Below are positions 24,726 to 36,250 of a DNA stretch of 64,000 bases, one piece after another (position 1 is the stretch's first letter; each line of letters starts with the position of its first letter). The position numbers and the translations under genes were made by a program. The notes beneath the pieces are model-generated. The model saw nothing but the letters and a program-made list of their open reading frames with translations, did not search any database and was not told the DNA's origin. The stretch covers positions 248,001-312,000 of the forward strand of contig NW_013547016.1 of assembly GCF_000711695.1 (NCBI RefSeq), written 5' to 3'. The DNA is from Tilletiaria anomala UBC 951. Its lineage: Eukaryota; Basidiomycota; Exobasidiomycetes; Georgefischeriales; Tilletiariaceae.

Positions 24726-26316
24726 CTACCTGGCGCCGAAGAATTGCTTGCTTTCCGCGCAGGTGTTGTTCATGCATCCAGGGCATCTCAGCATAAACTG
24801 CCTCGATGTTCTGCCCTGCGAGAAGTGGTCGACGCCCTGGGACCCGCCTGTGAGCTCGCCGGGGAGAACGGAGCCTTGCGTCGCGCCGTCAGTGAGCGCT
24901 GCAAGGTGCGAGGCGCAGATGTCTGCGAGTGCGCGCAAGAATTTTGGCTCGTCGTTGAGCGATTCGGCGCGGTGGAGCGTCATGCCATGCTGCAAAAGAA
25001 AAGCAACAGTCGCTGATTAGTACGCAGGTCCGAGCTCGCAGCCTGGAGAGAAGACGCCGCCAAATGCAGAATGCATATACCTCTTCTGCTTCCTCCTTCA
25101 GCTCAATGTCAAGTTCGTAGAGCGTTTCGATGTGGTCCTGCGTGAACGCGATGGGCACGGCGATGGCATGCTTATGTCCTTGCTTTGCCCACCCTTTGAC
25201 GGTGTCACTCGTTTGCGGGCCAAGCCAGGCGCTCGGGCCAACCTGGCTCTGCCATGTAACACGGTACGGATTCCTATTGCCCAGTACTTGCATCACTGCC
25301 GCGACCGTCGCGGCCACCTCAGCGGGGTACGGGTCGCCACGGCCTGAGACGATCTGCATGGGGAGCGAGTGCGCAGAGAACATGATTGGTACGTTGTCGC
25401 GCTCGGGTCCTTCAGGAAAGGTCTGTAGGATGGCATTGACGCGGTTGGCAAATGCATGTACCAGGCCTGGATGTGTCGGCCAGCGGTCGATGACGGACCA
25501 GCGGATACGTTCAACGTCCTTGTCACCCTGCTGGATGCGCGCCTGAATCTGACGGTAGAGCTCATTGACATTGGAGCCAGTGGTAGAGCAGCTGTACTGC
25601 GGATATTGCGTGAATGCGACGCAGCGCGTGATGCCGTCTGCGACCATCTCGTCGAGCGCCTCCTCGGTCAGCGGCCGCGCGTAGCGGAAGGCGACGTATG
25701 GCTTATGCGGCGCCGTCGACGGGTGCAGCTCGTCCAGCATCTTGACCATCTCCGCACCCTGCTTTCGCGTCCAGCGCAGGATCGGAGATCCCCCGCCGAT
25801 CTTGGCGTACTGCGCTTCGATTTTGGGCGTGCGCCGCCGCGCGATCAGCGGCGCCAGCCGCGACTGAAACGGCAGTTGGATTAGCTCGCGGTCATGGAAC
25901 AGGCGTGAAAGAAAGTCTGCGACGGTAGTGCACACATAACTATTTAAGCTGATGAAAGTGGGAGCGAGCTGCATCTGCACTTGAGAAACTCACCCCCAAC
26001 TTCAGGCAGCGTACTCGGTCCTGCATCGAGATGAGGTGGAAGGTGTCATCAATGGCGGCGAAATGCACTGATCAGAACGAGCACCAAAAACACACTCACC
26101 ACCCATGTTCATCATCAGAATTCCAACTTTCTCTTTATTGGTGCCATCGGACGCAGCGACTGTCGCCAGTCCGCATTGCTGCGAGCCTGACGCAGGCGCC
26201 GCTCTCGCCCTCGCTCCCGCTGCTGCTGCCGCGGCTCTGTTGACGAGAGCGCTTGACGTCTTCGGGGTGTTCACGAGGCTGGCGGAGCGCCGCCCAAGCG
26301 TGGTGCAGACGAGCAT
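24726..26316 (-). CDS. HEM15: Ferrochelatase, mitochondrial, with [2Fe-2S] cysteine motif
   Basis: Ferrochelatase inserts ferrous iron into protoporphyrin IX, the last step of heme synthesis, at the matrix face of the inner mitochondrial membrane. Minus-strand exons are 26316-26100, 26020-25994, 25916-25081 and 24989-24726, all in frame, giving 447 residues. The first about 60 residues are Ala/Arg/Ser-rich like a mitochondrial presequence. The core starts at [18 protein letters not shown]. The catalytic histidine is H264 (FSAHSLPM). DRWPTH, RGDPYP and [15 protein letters not shown] are intact. The C-terminal [17 protein letters not shown] gives Cys429, Cys432 and Cys437; with Cys191 (PQYSCSTTG) these match the four [2Fe-2S] ligands of animal ferrochelatase. 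S. cerevisiae Hem15 lacks the cluster. Exon 2 is only 27 bases. The gene is divergent from HIS7. Confidence 0.96.
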
Positions 26317-26823
26317 GTTTGGGCAAAGGAATTCGATCGTTGCTCCGTATCGTCTCCCCTGCTGCTGTTGCCTTACAATGTGCGTGTTCAAGCGTGCAAG
26401 TAGGAGGTTGGGAAGAAGCCAATGGCCGTGCGGGGATTGGTGGGCGTCGGATGAACTGTGATCGCCAGACAGGCCCCAGGCCCCATCACAGGGCCGCACA
26501 CAGCTACAGTGCCTGCCGACTATGGGGCGCTTGATTGCCGATCGGCATCTAAAAGGAAGAAAAAAGTTGCCGGTAGAAGTCGCCGACGCCCAGGCGGATA
26601 ACCTCTTCATACGTTAACTTTTCGAATCTGTCCGGGGATGACTCGTTCATGTGCTCTGTATTTGGATAGCCGGAGATAGCTGGTACACAGTGCAGTCGTC
26701 TAGACCACTTCCATCGGATACGAATCCAAATAGCTGGCCTTGCCGACCCTCGGTGGTATAGATCTGCAGCTCGTAGGGACCTGGAAGGTGGGGGAGACAG
26801 GACGCGCAACAACTATTCCAAAG
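26317..26823. promoter_or_regulatory. Divergent promoter HEM15 / HIS7
   Basis: The 507 bases separate the start codons of ferrochelatase (minus) and HIS7 (plus). A TGACTCG at 26639-26645 matches the core half-site TGACTC of Gcn4/Cpc1, the general amino-acid control factor known to activate HIS genes in fungi, with the last base differing from the best site TGACTCA. Short overlapping frames here are not credible genes. The regulatory reading is inference. Confidence 0.3.
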
Positions 26824-28881
26824 ATGCTCTACATCCTCGACTACGGCGCCGGCAGTGAGTATCAGAAGCCAGACTCATTCAGGAATCGTCGCTGACTTCC
26901 CTCGCCACCTCAATTCCGGCGGCTTTCTTCATGCCTTTTTGTAGATGTCCGCAGCCTGGCTAACTCGATCAAGAAGCTCGGCTACGATTTTAAATGGGTT
27001 GCTTCCCCAGCGGACCTCGAAAAAGCCGATGTGCGTATCGTACTCGCCAAGCGATGCCCCTGGCAATGATGAGCGCGATACCAACTGATCGCCATCGCTT
27101 ACTTGACACAGGCCCTGCTATTTCCCGGGGTCGGCTCCTACTGGGGAGCGCTGCATAGCCTCCGAACAAAAGGCTATGTAGAGCCTCTAAAAGCCTACAT
27201 CGCCTCTGGGAAACCGTACATGGGCATCTGCATTGGCATGCAGGCCCTCTTCGACGCCTCGGACGAAGGCACAGAGACTGTCCCAGGATTGGGGATCGTA
27301 CCTGGCAGAGTGTCAAGGTTTAGCGAGGTCGATGCGAGCGGTCGGAAAAAGAGCGTGCCGCAGATGGGGTGGAACGAGGCGCGTGCGTTAGAAAGGGAGC
27401 AGATCGGCTTCGCAGAAGCAGAGCGCTATGGCCTTTCTTCCAGCTCCAGCTCCAGCTCCAGTAGCACAACTCAGCACTTTTACTTTGTCCACTCCTATCG
27501 AGCGGCGTACGATCCCAAGTTGCACGCCGAGTGGGCGCTGACGCTAACACAGTATGGTGAAGAAGTGTTCATCAGCTCCATCTCCCGCGGTAATGTCTTT
27601 GGCACACAGTTCCACCCAGAGAAGAGCGGTCGTGCCGGGCTGGAGCTGCTACGTGCCTGGCTGCACCGCTCGTGCGACCAGTCTAATTTGGCAGCATCGC
27701 CGTCGTCGTCAGCTGCTGCCTCGACATCGGCGACGCCGCGCGAATCCAGCAAGGTCAAGGATGCGGAAGCGGCCGGGAAACCAAGAGGAGGCAAGGATGG
27801 GCTGACAAAGCGTGTGGTTGCGTGCTTAGATGTGAGGTCCAATGATGCGGGCGACCTGGTCGTGACCAAGGGGGAGTCATACGACGTCCGCGAAAAGGCA
27901 GACGAGCATGAGCAAGCCGGGGCGGACGGTAAAGGCGCCATACGCAACCTTGGCAAGCCGGTCGACTTGGCACACAGGTACTACCTCGAAGGCGCCGATG
28001 AGATTGTCTTCCTCAACATCACGTCTTTCCGCTCGAGCCCGCTGAAGGACCAGCCGATGCTCGACGTCCTGCGCCTCGCCGCGGCCGAGTGCTTTGTCCC
28101 GTTGACTATCGGCGGCGGGATCAAGGACTTTGTCGAGCCGGATAGTGGTGTGACCAAGAGCGCAAAGGAGGTGGCGGACGAGTACTTCCGCGCCGGCGCG
28201 GACAAGGTCAGCATCGGCTCCGAGGCGGTACTGGCTGTCGAGGAGATGCTTGCGCGGCAGGGTTCTGGCGTGACGGATCCCGCGCTGGTCGATGACAGCG
28301 CGCTGACGGGCAAGACAGGGATCGAGATGATCTCCAAAGCGTACGGTGCCCAAGCTGTCGTTGTCAGCATCGACCCGCGGCGCGTGTACCTGCAGCCGTC
28401 GGACGCGGTGCCGCCCGCACATGCGGCGTGCGTCGTCACTGGTGAACCAGGCAGCGAAGATGCCGGCAAGCGATGGTGGTACCGCTGCACGATCAAAGGC
28501 GGGCGCGAGGATCGAGATATCGACGTCGTGCAGCTTGCGCGTGGCGTGCAGCGACTCGGGGCTGGCGAGGTCCTACTGAACAGCATCGACCGTGACGGGA
28601 GCAACAAAGGCTTCGACCGGCAGCTCGTCGACCTCGTCCGCCGCAGCGTCAGCATCCCCATCGTCGCGAGCTCCGGTGCGGGCGTGCCAAAGCACTTTGA
28701 GGACATCTTCGTGCCGCAGCCGCTGCGCACCGGCGAGGCGCCGAGCTCTGTCGAGGCCGCTCTCGCAGCGGGCATTTTCCACAGGCAGGAGTGCACGATT
28801 GGTGAGGTCAAGCAGCACCTGCTCGCCACCAGCTTCAACGTGCGCAGCGAGAATGTGCAGGAGGGCGCCAGCGAATCATAG
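26824..28881 (+). CDS. HIS7: Imidazole glycerol phosphate synthase (fused HisH-HisF)
   Basis: His7 makes imidazole glycerol phosphate and AICAR from PRFAR and glutamine in histidine synthesis. Exons are 26824-26854, 26945-27030 and 27112-28881, giving 628 residues. The N-terminal class I glutamine amidotransferase has Cys79 (MGICIGMQ) and His207/Glu209 (GTQFHPEKSG) as catalytic triad. The C-terminal TIM-barrel synthase shows VVACLDVRSND, the phosphate-binding IGGGI, GADKVSIGSEA and the second acid-containing loop NSIDRDGSNKGFD. The domain fusion and length are typical of fungi. A serine run (about residues 147-156, coded at 27437-27466) and an Ala/Ser/Lys linker (about residues 235-270) are local insertions. 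The first exon codes only ten residues, MLYILDYGAG. It faces ferrochelatase head to head and ends 168 bases from a convergent Zn2Cys6 gene. Confidence 0.97.
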
Positions 28882-29049
28882 AAGCGAATACTAAAGCGGG
28901 CGACATCGATGTCGCATAGATCGAGAAACAAATTGCAATGCATGAGACAAAAGGGACAGCTAATGCTGAGGATATAATACAACACCGATGTGAACAGTGC
29001 GATCTAGATCTACAGGCCGATTGATGCGAATGGCAGGAAAGCTGATGTG

Positions 29050-31396
29050 TCATTCCGAACGCTCCAGCATCTCGACAGTCTGCAATATTTCTCCGAGTTG
29101 CATATGCAATTTGTCGAGGACGAGCTGATCGATTGGGTTGAGGTACGTCCCCGTCCCTCCTTTGGCCTCCGACGGCGCGACAGCGGCGTCACCAGGTGTG
29201 CCGCCTGCGTTCGGCGGCTTTCTGCGAGCCATATCGGACACCTTGCCGAGCGCGTTACGCAGATCCCGCAGCTCGAGCTTCATAGCGAACAACGCAATAC
29301 GGTGCGCGTTCGCCTCCGACGGGCGCCAGTCGCCAATCTTGATGTCGAGGGGCGCGCTGCTGCTTGCGGTCACCATACCGCCGCTGCTGACGCTCAGCGC
29401 GCCGCCGATGCCCTCCTTGAGCGTCTTGACAGCGCGCGCGTAGATCTGCAGCGCGGTCGAAACGAGCAGGCTGGCGGACATCTGCGTGCTCGGGTCCGTC
29501 CGGCATGTTGGGCACTCGGCCGAGCAGGCGCAATGCGCGGCGACCGCCTGTGAGGTGGAGAGCGTCAGCTGCAGCGTGGTACCTGGGTTCACTTTGCGCT
29601 TTGATGCTGATGTAAAGGGTGAGGCTGATTCGGTGGAACTCGGTTCTCCTGGTGTCTTTGAAAGCGAGGCAGCAGGTGCAAGTGCCGTGGTGGCGCTCGA
29701 TGATGCTCTGGGCTTGCCGCTATCATCGAACGGCTCGCCCGCCGCGCAGGCAGCCTCGCGTAGGTTCTGCCGAACGCTGATGAGCGCAACGCTCATATCG
29801 CACAAGCAGGTGCAGCCGTGACCGGAGGGATTGGGAACGCAGAACACTTTGCGCTTGCTTTGCGCATTTGCTGCTGCCGCGGCGGTAGCGGTGGAGGAGA
29901 ATGAAGAGGATGAGGAAGAAGCTGGGTAGGTTGTCCAGGTTGGAAGAGGAGCTGGTGCTCGATATGGCGAATGAGAAGGAGTGGAGCGGTGTTGGCCCTC
30001 AAGATACGAAGATGGATGGTCATGTCCTTTCATGAGTGTCGAGTTTGCATTCGCACGCTTGCTACAACAAGGCTCTGCTTTTGCCAGCTCAGACTTGGCC
30101 GAGCTTACCTCGAGCATCGACGGACCTGCTATGCAACAAGATTTGACGGTTTCGGATGCCTCTACCTTTCCGTCGTCAGCGGTTGGCGCGGCCTGTACCG
30201 CTGCGGCCTCCTCAACAGAAGCAGCACCCGAAACGACTTCCCTGTCATTTTCTTGCCATCTGGTGCCGTCTGCGGTGATCAGCCTACCCTTGCCCATACC
30301 GCACCTTGGCCCACGCGAACACATGAGCGAGGGAGACCGGGCAGCACCGAGAGTTGCCAAGTCGGAAGCACCTGATGGTCCGCTTTGCGCAGGAATGAGT
30401 CCGCAGTTCTGTATCCCATTCGGGGACTTGTTCGCCGCGTTGCTCGTTGTTTCGGGATAGTCTCCCGTGAGCTTACTCAGGTCCCACCAGCTGAAGTCGG
30501 CTGGCACTGCGTAGCTGACATTTGGGTCAAGGATGGCGCTGCCTGCCAGGTTCCAGCTACCCGGCGCGGCAGTTCCAGCTGGGGGGGAACCGCCACTGAC
30601 TGCCTGACTCAGCATGGTCGGGCTGAAGCCATCGGACGCCGCGATCTCGAGCGTGTCAAGCGATTGTAGGAAGGCGGCTATAGACAAGTCGGACAGCGAC
30701 GGGCTCGAGGGTGAGTGCGTGGGATGCTGCGTTGCCTGATGAGGCGACGCATGTGAGACGCCGTTCGCGCAGGACGTAGTCAGCAGTAGCGGATTGATGC
30801 TCATCCTCGACCCTGCAACACTTGTCGGAACTGCCTCTGCGTTTGACCAGTATGATGGCGGTGCAATGCCAGGGATAGACTGAAGGCCGGGTGATGAGCC
30901 TGGGGTCGACGGCTGACTGAGCTCACCGTCTGCCTTTCGCTTCTTTGGACGTCCGATCGGTTGCCGGGCCTCTGCGGGGAAGCTGGCATCAGCATGAAAG
31001 ACAAACAGACTTTCCTCGCCGGCCTGCTCATCTGCGCTCTCACCGCACCATGAACAGGGGGGAGAAAGACGTACCATATCTGCAGTCCGTACCGGACTTT
31101 TCGCAACGCATACAGCCACCCTCAAAGATGGGCCTGCCATCACACTTAAGTTTACGGTCCCTGCATACCTTGCAGGCACTGCGAATGATTAAGCCGAGCC
31201 GAGCGGCCTCGCCCTGCGTGTAGATGTGTCCGTCATGGCCGACGATATGAGCGTGATCGCGGTTGCTGCGAACCGTCACGTTCGCTTCATGTGCCGCTTC
31301 GAGGTTAAGGTCAGCACCAGCAGCGGTGTGCCTATGCCCAACACCAATCCTTCTGTCTGCACCAGCGCGAGGAGCTGGAGGCGCGCTGGCTGCCAT
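29050..31396 (-). CDS. Zn2Cys6 (Gal4-type) transcription factor
   Basis: A fungal binuclear zinc-cluster DNA-binding regulator, presumably nuclear. Minus-strand exons 31396-31075 and 30971-29050 join in phase 1, giving 747 residues. The cluster is complete: Cys75, 78, 85, 95, 98 and 105, spaced C-x2-C-x6-C-x9-C-x2-C-x6-C (ACKVCRDRKLKCDG, then GGCMRCEKSGTDCRY). The intron sits directly after the cluster, and the second exon soon gives a basic NLS-like GRPKKRKADGE. The middle is Ser/Ala/Thr-rich and disordered. A C-terminal conserved-looking part (SASLLVSTALQIYARAVKTL to ILQTVEMLERSE) recalls the AflR-type regulatory region, but I cannot assign it. No fungal-specific transcription factor (Fungal_trans) domain is visible. 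Its target genes cannot be read from the neighbours, which are unrelated housekeeping genes. Confidence 0.88.
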
Positions 31397-33386
31397 GGTG
31401 GTGGTGATATGGCCGCCTGGGTCCGACAGCTGCACGCTGCGCTACCGCCTCCCAGTCACGCCCGATTGCACAGGCTCTTGGCGTGCAGCTTCCAATGTGG
31501 TGAAGCGCATGCTATGGGTCTCTGGCCTTGCATTCGCATTGACCCGATACGCACCCATGCTACACGTCTTTCTCCATTTCGCTCTCCTTGCCAATCTGCC
31601 AACGAAGTCAAAGGAGAGTTGAACAAAAAGCATAAAAAGGCGTGTTCTCCGTTCGGCGATCGAGCAAAAAGTCACCGAGCTTCCTGCTCTACTTCAAAAC
31701 AGGCTCCTCTACCGCAGTGCCTGCAACCCGCCAGAAGCCCACATCATCGGCGGCTCTCCGCAGCAGCCTCATTCGATCACACCCTTACCTCATTGTTCGC
31801 ACAGCTACAAGGTACATCGACACGTGTGTGCTTCCTCGTGCGGCTGTCCCTTCTCATCTCACGTACAACAATGGCCAATTGGCCTGCCTGAATGATTCAC
31901 CAATGAAGACTGATAATGTACTTGCGGCCTTTGCCAAGTCCCGTGGCGACCGGCACCCTACCCGTATTGCTTCAGCGATCATAAGGTCGATGGGTTGGCT
32001 TGCAATTTGGCTGGCACAACTGGTATGGCGGGTGTGGCATCGTGGTCACGTCGCGAACCCTTCTGCCATGCCAACCCTGTACAAAACGAGAGAACACTGC
32101 ACTAGTAGGCACTGTACACCACAATAAATGACACCTCGCCAGCGAGACACCCCGTGGACGTAACGCGAGCTCCGGACCGCTTTTCGGAGCACGGCTCCAG
32201 TCATCGGTCATCCACCACCGCACCATCTTTGATACGGTTCTCGTCCCAGAGTGACATGCTTGCAGTTCGGACGACTGCGCAGGGTAAGCGCGGGTGTTTC
32301 CAATCAACTTGACAACGGGGATATCCGAGAGGCATCGCGCAACCGGCTGCACGTCTCGCACTTTGTTTGCGGTTTGTGCCTGCCAGCTTGTCGAACCGCT
32401 TGCCAAATGACTCTGAAGAAGCCTGTTCCCTCCCCGAATCGTTTCTCATGATCTATTTTTAGAAAGAAAAGGGTGCCCACGGCGACGATGTTCGTCTAGG
32501 CAATGATTTGTTTGCTTTGCATCTCATCATCGCTGAAGCGAGCGTTCAAAGGTTATTCATTAGCTTGATGAATGACACAAAGGCCGGTGAAATTCTGTAA
32601 TCTCCGATCGCCTGCTTGCTTGACCGTCGGTGGTGATCAAAATAGTGTTCAGTTCAAATGAACGGCCACCGGCCACCGATCAGCGGTCCGCGCAGAACAG
32701 CCGCTGACTTTTAAACCTTCGCCCTGCCTTCGGTTTTCAATGCCGTGCACTTCAAATTTGACTCTCTTTGAGAATAGGCTGATATAACTCTGGACGAAAG
32801 CCTTTTGTGTGCACCTTGGTTTCCCAACGAGACAGCGGGATTCGCAAGCATTCCAAACTTTTGTAAATACATCTTCGGACTTCGGTGGCCAACATCCCCA
32901 ATGGCACATGCAAGCTCCGAACGACCCCATGCCTCCGGTTTCAATGTTGAGCGTATGGGAGAAATACAATGCACTAACATTTTCCTTGTCACTGAGAGCG
33001 ACATTGACCATTTCGACTTGATCGTATGCACTTCAAACAGATGGTGACTATCGCCAGCAACAGCTGATACGGTACAGCATGATGATAGCGGCGCCCAGGT
33101 ATCTAGTCGGTAGTCGTCTCACTATCTCACTATCTTCACCTCACACCTCACACCTCACTGTTCATCTGCTCACTCATGGTAACACCGCATACACGACAAC
33201 TCTCCACATACCTAATATTTCAAATGCACGCTTCACGCTTGGCATGGCCAACTCTGCCTGCCCATTGCGCCTCGCACTCACTGCAGTGCGCAGCTTTGTG
33301 CCATCCTGGGACAAGTTGTAACCCTATTACGCCTTGATTTAGTTCGCGTTGATCCAGGCTCGTTCAGGACATCGGTGCAGGACTGT
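31397..33386. other. Gene-poor region upstream of the Zn2Cys6 gene
   Basis: About 2 kb. The first few hundred bases should hold the promoter of the transcription factor. A plus-strand frame at 31226-31891 is largely antisense to its first exon and leader. Frames around 32650-33050 on both strands show no family resemblance. A short CACCTCA repeat lies near 33137-33163. Confidence 0.4.
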
Positions 33387-33713
33387 TCATACGTTGGCGC
33401 CCCACTGTGAGCAACAAACCTCCAGGTCTAAAATGTAGTTCATTGCGCCCCACCTGGTTCGTGTCCACCATCTGAGGTCGCCGGTCTTGCCCAATTCAGT
33501 CTGTTTTATGTAGCGACAAGTCTGCAACGCCAGATGTGAGGCGGCAACTACATTTTCTTCGTCGTCTGCACTCTGCAATTCATATGCGTATTCATCCAAG
33601 GTGTCCCCCCCCAACGATCGTAAGCGGTGGTGATGACCAGGCGATACCGGTGGCCAGCACATGCCAGCGACCAACACCCTGCAGGCCGATCTACATCCAA
33701 TTGCTCTCCTCAC
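33387..33713 (-). mobile_element. Possible fragment of a hAT-type DNA transposase
   Basis: A 108-codon minus-strand frame contains GDLRWWTRTRWGAMNYILDL, which resembles the conserved TRW motif region of hAT transposases, where an arginine-tryptophan pair precedes a serine/asparagine or alanine and a leucine-rich helix. Nothing upstream or downstream continues the transposase, and no terminal inverted repeats or 8-base target duplication were recognised. It would be a short, old fragment. The assignment rests on one motif and may be wrong. Confidence 0.22.
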
Positions 33714-34912
33714 AATGGTAGATCATCTGTAATCGTGGATATTTAACAGCAGCAATACAACAGGCTGAACCCCTGCAGCTCAGCAGCGCATTTCTATTTA
33801 TATATTATCTTGAGGGGGAGCGGTTCAGGCCGGCGAAAGACACAAAGGTAGAAGTGTGAGGCGGGCGAGCATGGGGGCAGCGCACAACATCCGGCGTCCA
33901 GACTTGACGACTGTCGCAATAGGCGGAGACTCTAGATTCGAAGAATAGTAGACTCCAGTGTAGACAAATGCCTTTTTGGCGGTTGCCAGATTGTCAGCGT
34001 AGGGTGACATGCAGCCAGACGGCATCGAGAATATACTTTCGGTTGTACTACAGAGGACATAAATTCAGACGGTCAAAGGGTCACACGACGAGAATCGATA
34101 CTGGAAACTGCTAGGCTGTTCCGTCACCCTGGTTCAGTTCTGGTCCAAAAGTCCTAAAGGGTGTATAGTGTCAATGTGGACACCAAACGGAGCGCGAAAT
34201 CCTGCAGGATCGCCATTGAAGATTATTGACCGCTCTGACGTCAATCTTCAACGGATCGTTTTATCTGTAGAAGTGAGATACATATAAATGTATTGAGAGT
34301 GGGGAATGCAGATTGCAGTCAGCCCGCAAGCCGAAGCCTGAAATAAAAGGCTAATGGCACGTGGTAGATTCCCGATGACTTCGTCAATGCTTGGGCTACA
34401 CGGGCAGGCGTAATACTTGGTCCTGCCTGAGAATTAGGTATCGTCTGGCCCAAAGCCAGCCCCGTCCACGGCGAAACCGATGCACGGTCGCCTGCTGGGT
34501 GAGGAATGGAAGACTTGGGACGAGACTACTGATCCCGTCATCTCCGGACCCTTAGTCTTTCACTTTCGCGATTTCCCCACCCATTCAGCTCGATAAAGGC
34601 ATGGCGACTGGTACCTTCATCAGAGCAGCTCTCCTTCCTCTTCAATAGGCACATTTTAGTGTCTCACAGGCTTTCATACCTTCGATGCACAAATGAATTG
34701 ATCTCAAAAGATAATATATATCATAAAGTCTCCCGGTTTCCATATTGAATAATTCTCCCCACTGATCCTGCACTTTGCACCAACCCCGCTGATTCCAGCC
34801 ACCCATACAACTCCTCTTCGTCCAGCCATACATACCACCCCGAATCTATTTCAACAAGAGGCTCACCCAATTTTCCACCATCTCTAGCCTGCTGGTCCTA
34901 GCCGTCACCACG
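33714..34912. other. Gene-poor, A/T-rich stretch
   Basis: About 1.2 kb with only short, composition-biased frames. It includes A/T-rich patches near 33787-33813 and 34683-34750. No gene, RNA or repeat family recognised. Confidence 0.4.
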
Positions 34913-35478
34913 ATGCCACGCCAAGAGAAGAGGCAGCCGAGCTGCGCCAGCTACTACCACTTCATCCACTTTGCCCTCGCTCTCAAATGGTGAAGCAGTA
35001 TGTTATCCCCATGAGAGCGTCTCGCAAGATAAATGTGTTGACAAACCTCTTTCGATGATGCCCTGCTCGCCATATGAATGGCTGCCTTGTAAATTCTCCA
35101 TGAGCCTCTCCAGCGGCAACGACCTGCGGTCGCATACAGTGTTCGCGAAAGACACCGCCGTCCTGCGCGATACGGTCGGCCCCAAGGGCGTCAGGGACAC
35201 GCTTCTCTTCCGGACGCCAGACAACAGTAGGTTCAACAGGCTCGGCACGGACTTGAATGATCACGCTGGTACATTTTCTTGCATTGCTTGCTACTGGTTG
35301 TGCTTTCTCTTGTGAACCCGTTTGGACAAGGACAGGGAAGCGAGACCGTCAATGCGAACTTTTCTGGCGTGCGAGTGCCCCTCTGTTGGGGAAAAAAGCT
35401 GCTGCTGGACGAATGAAGGGGCTTACGTTCATCCATTCTTCCGTCGTTCACTTGTGCGTCACGGCTACTCCGTCTTGA
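34913..35478 (+). CDS. Possible three-exon orphan gene, function unknown
   Basis: A tentative model: exon 34913-34987 (MPRQEKRQPSCASYYHFIHF...), GTGAAG donor, exon from 35113 (GNDLRSHTVFAKDTAVLRDT, then PKGVRDTLLFRTPDNSRFN) to 35269, GTACAT donor, and a last exon from about 35335 to the TGA at 35476. The phases at both joins agree, which is the main support. The middle exon reads like real protein; the last is weaker. No family is recognised, and no signal peptide or membrane helix is obvious. It lies in a gene-poor island, so it may be a young or decaying gene or an artefact. Confidence 0.28.
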
Positions 35479-36250
35479 ACGTGACGTAGTACAGCAAAAG
35501 AGGTAGGCGAGAAGGTCGATTCGACCTTCTGTTTCATCGACACAGGCTCGTCTGACACGTTGGTCGTCGATGCCCACTTTACCTTTCTCGGGATCATGTA
35601 TCGGCGAAGTACATCCTGTTTCGTGAGCGCACGGGTACCTCTTGGCCATTCCCGTATCTTATATCCTATCCCATGCACGATTCATGAGATAAGAGATAAC
35701 AGATCCTGTATGGAAAATAATGGATACAACAAACAGAGGAGGGCGATCAGCATACATTATTACCTTGCAACCAAAAGACAGGCACAAATTGCTCTTCCCA
35801 GGATATGGAGGTGTGGGTGAGGAGGTAGCTAGAGCACGGCATAGGACTCGATGATGTACAGTGGTATCATCGGTAATCAGGCTCCAGGGAACCAAATGGT
35901 GATGATATATGTATGACGGGAGAGGACTCACCTGGTGGCTCGAGATCGCCAGTCGATCGGTCATTGCATCCGTTACGCCTGGCTGCTCTTAGCTGGACTG
36001 CCAACGGGACAACTTTGCCGGGCATTGCTGTATGAGAGATGTATGAGTCATGTTCAATTAAATTCGACTATTTTCCGCACCCCGCAGTGAAGAAGCTGTG
36101 TTCTCACCGCAGTCGCAAGATGAGCGTGGAATCGTAAGCGCCAAAGTCATGATGACGTTGCCCCAGCCCGAAGCCTTCTCACCGTGAGGATAGAAAGGGC
36201 AAGTATATACATGAGTCACCTATCCTACAAAAGCGATCGGCGATATGTAG
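35479..36250. other. Intergenic before the NFKBIL1-like gene
   Basis: 772 bases, A/T-richer than the neighbours, with no supported gene. The proximal part should contain the promoter of the gene that starts at 36251. No RNA gene recognised. Confidence 0.45.
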
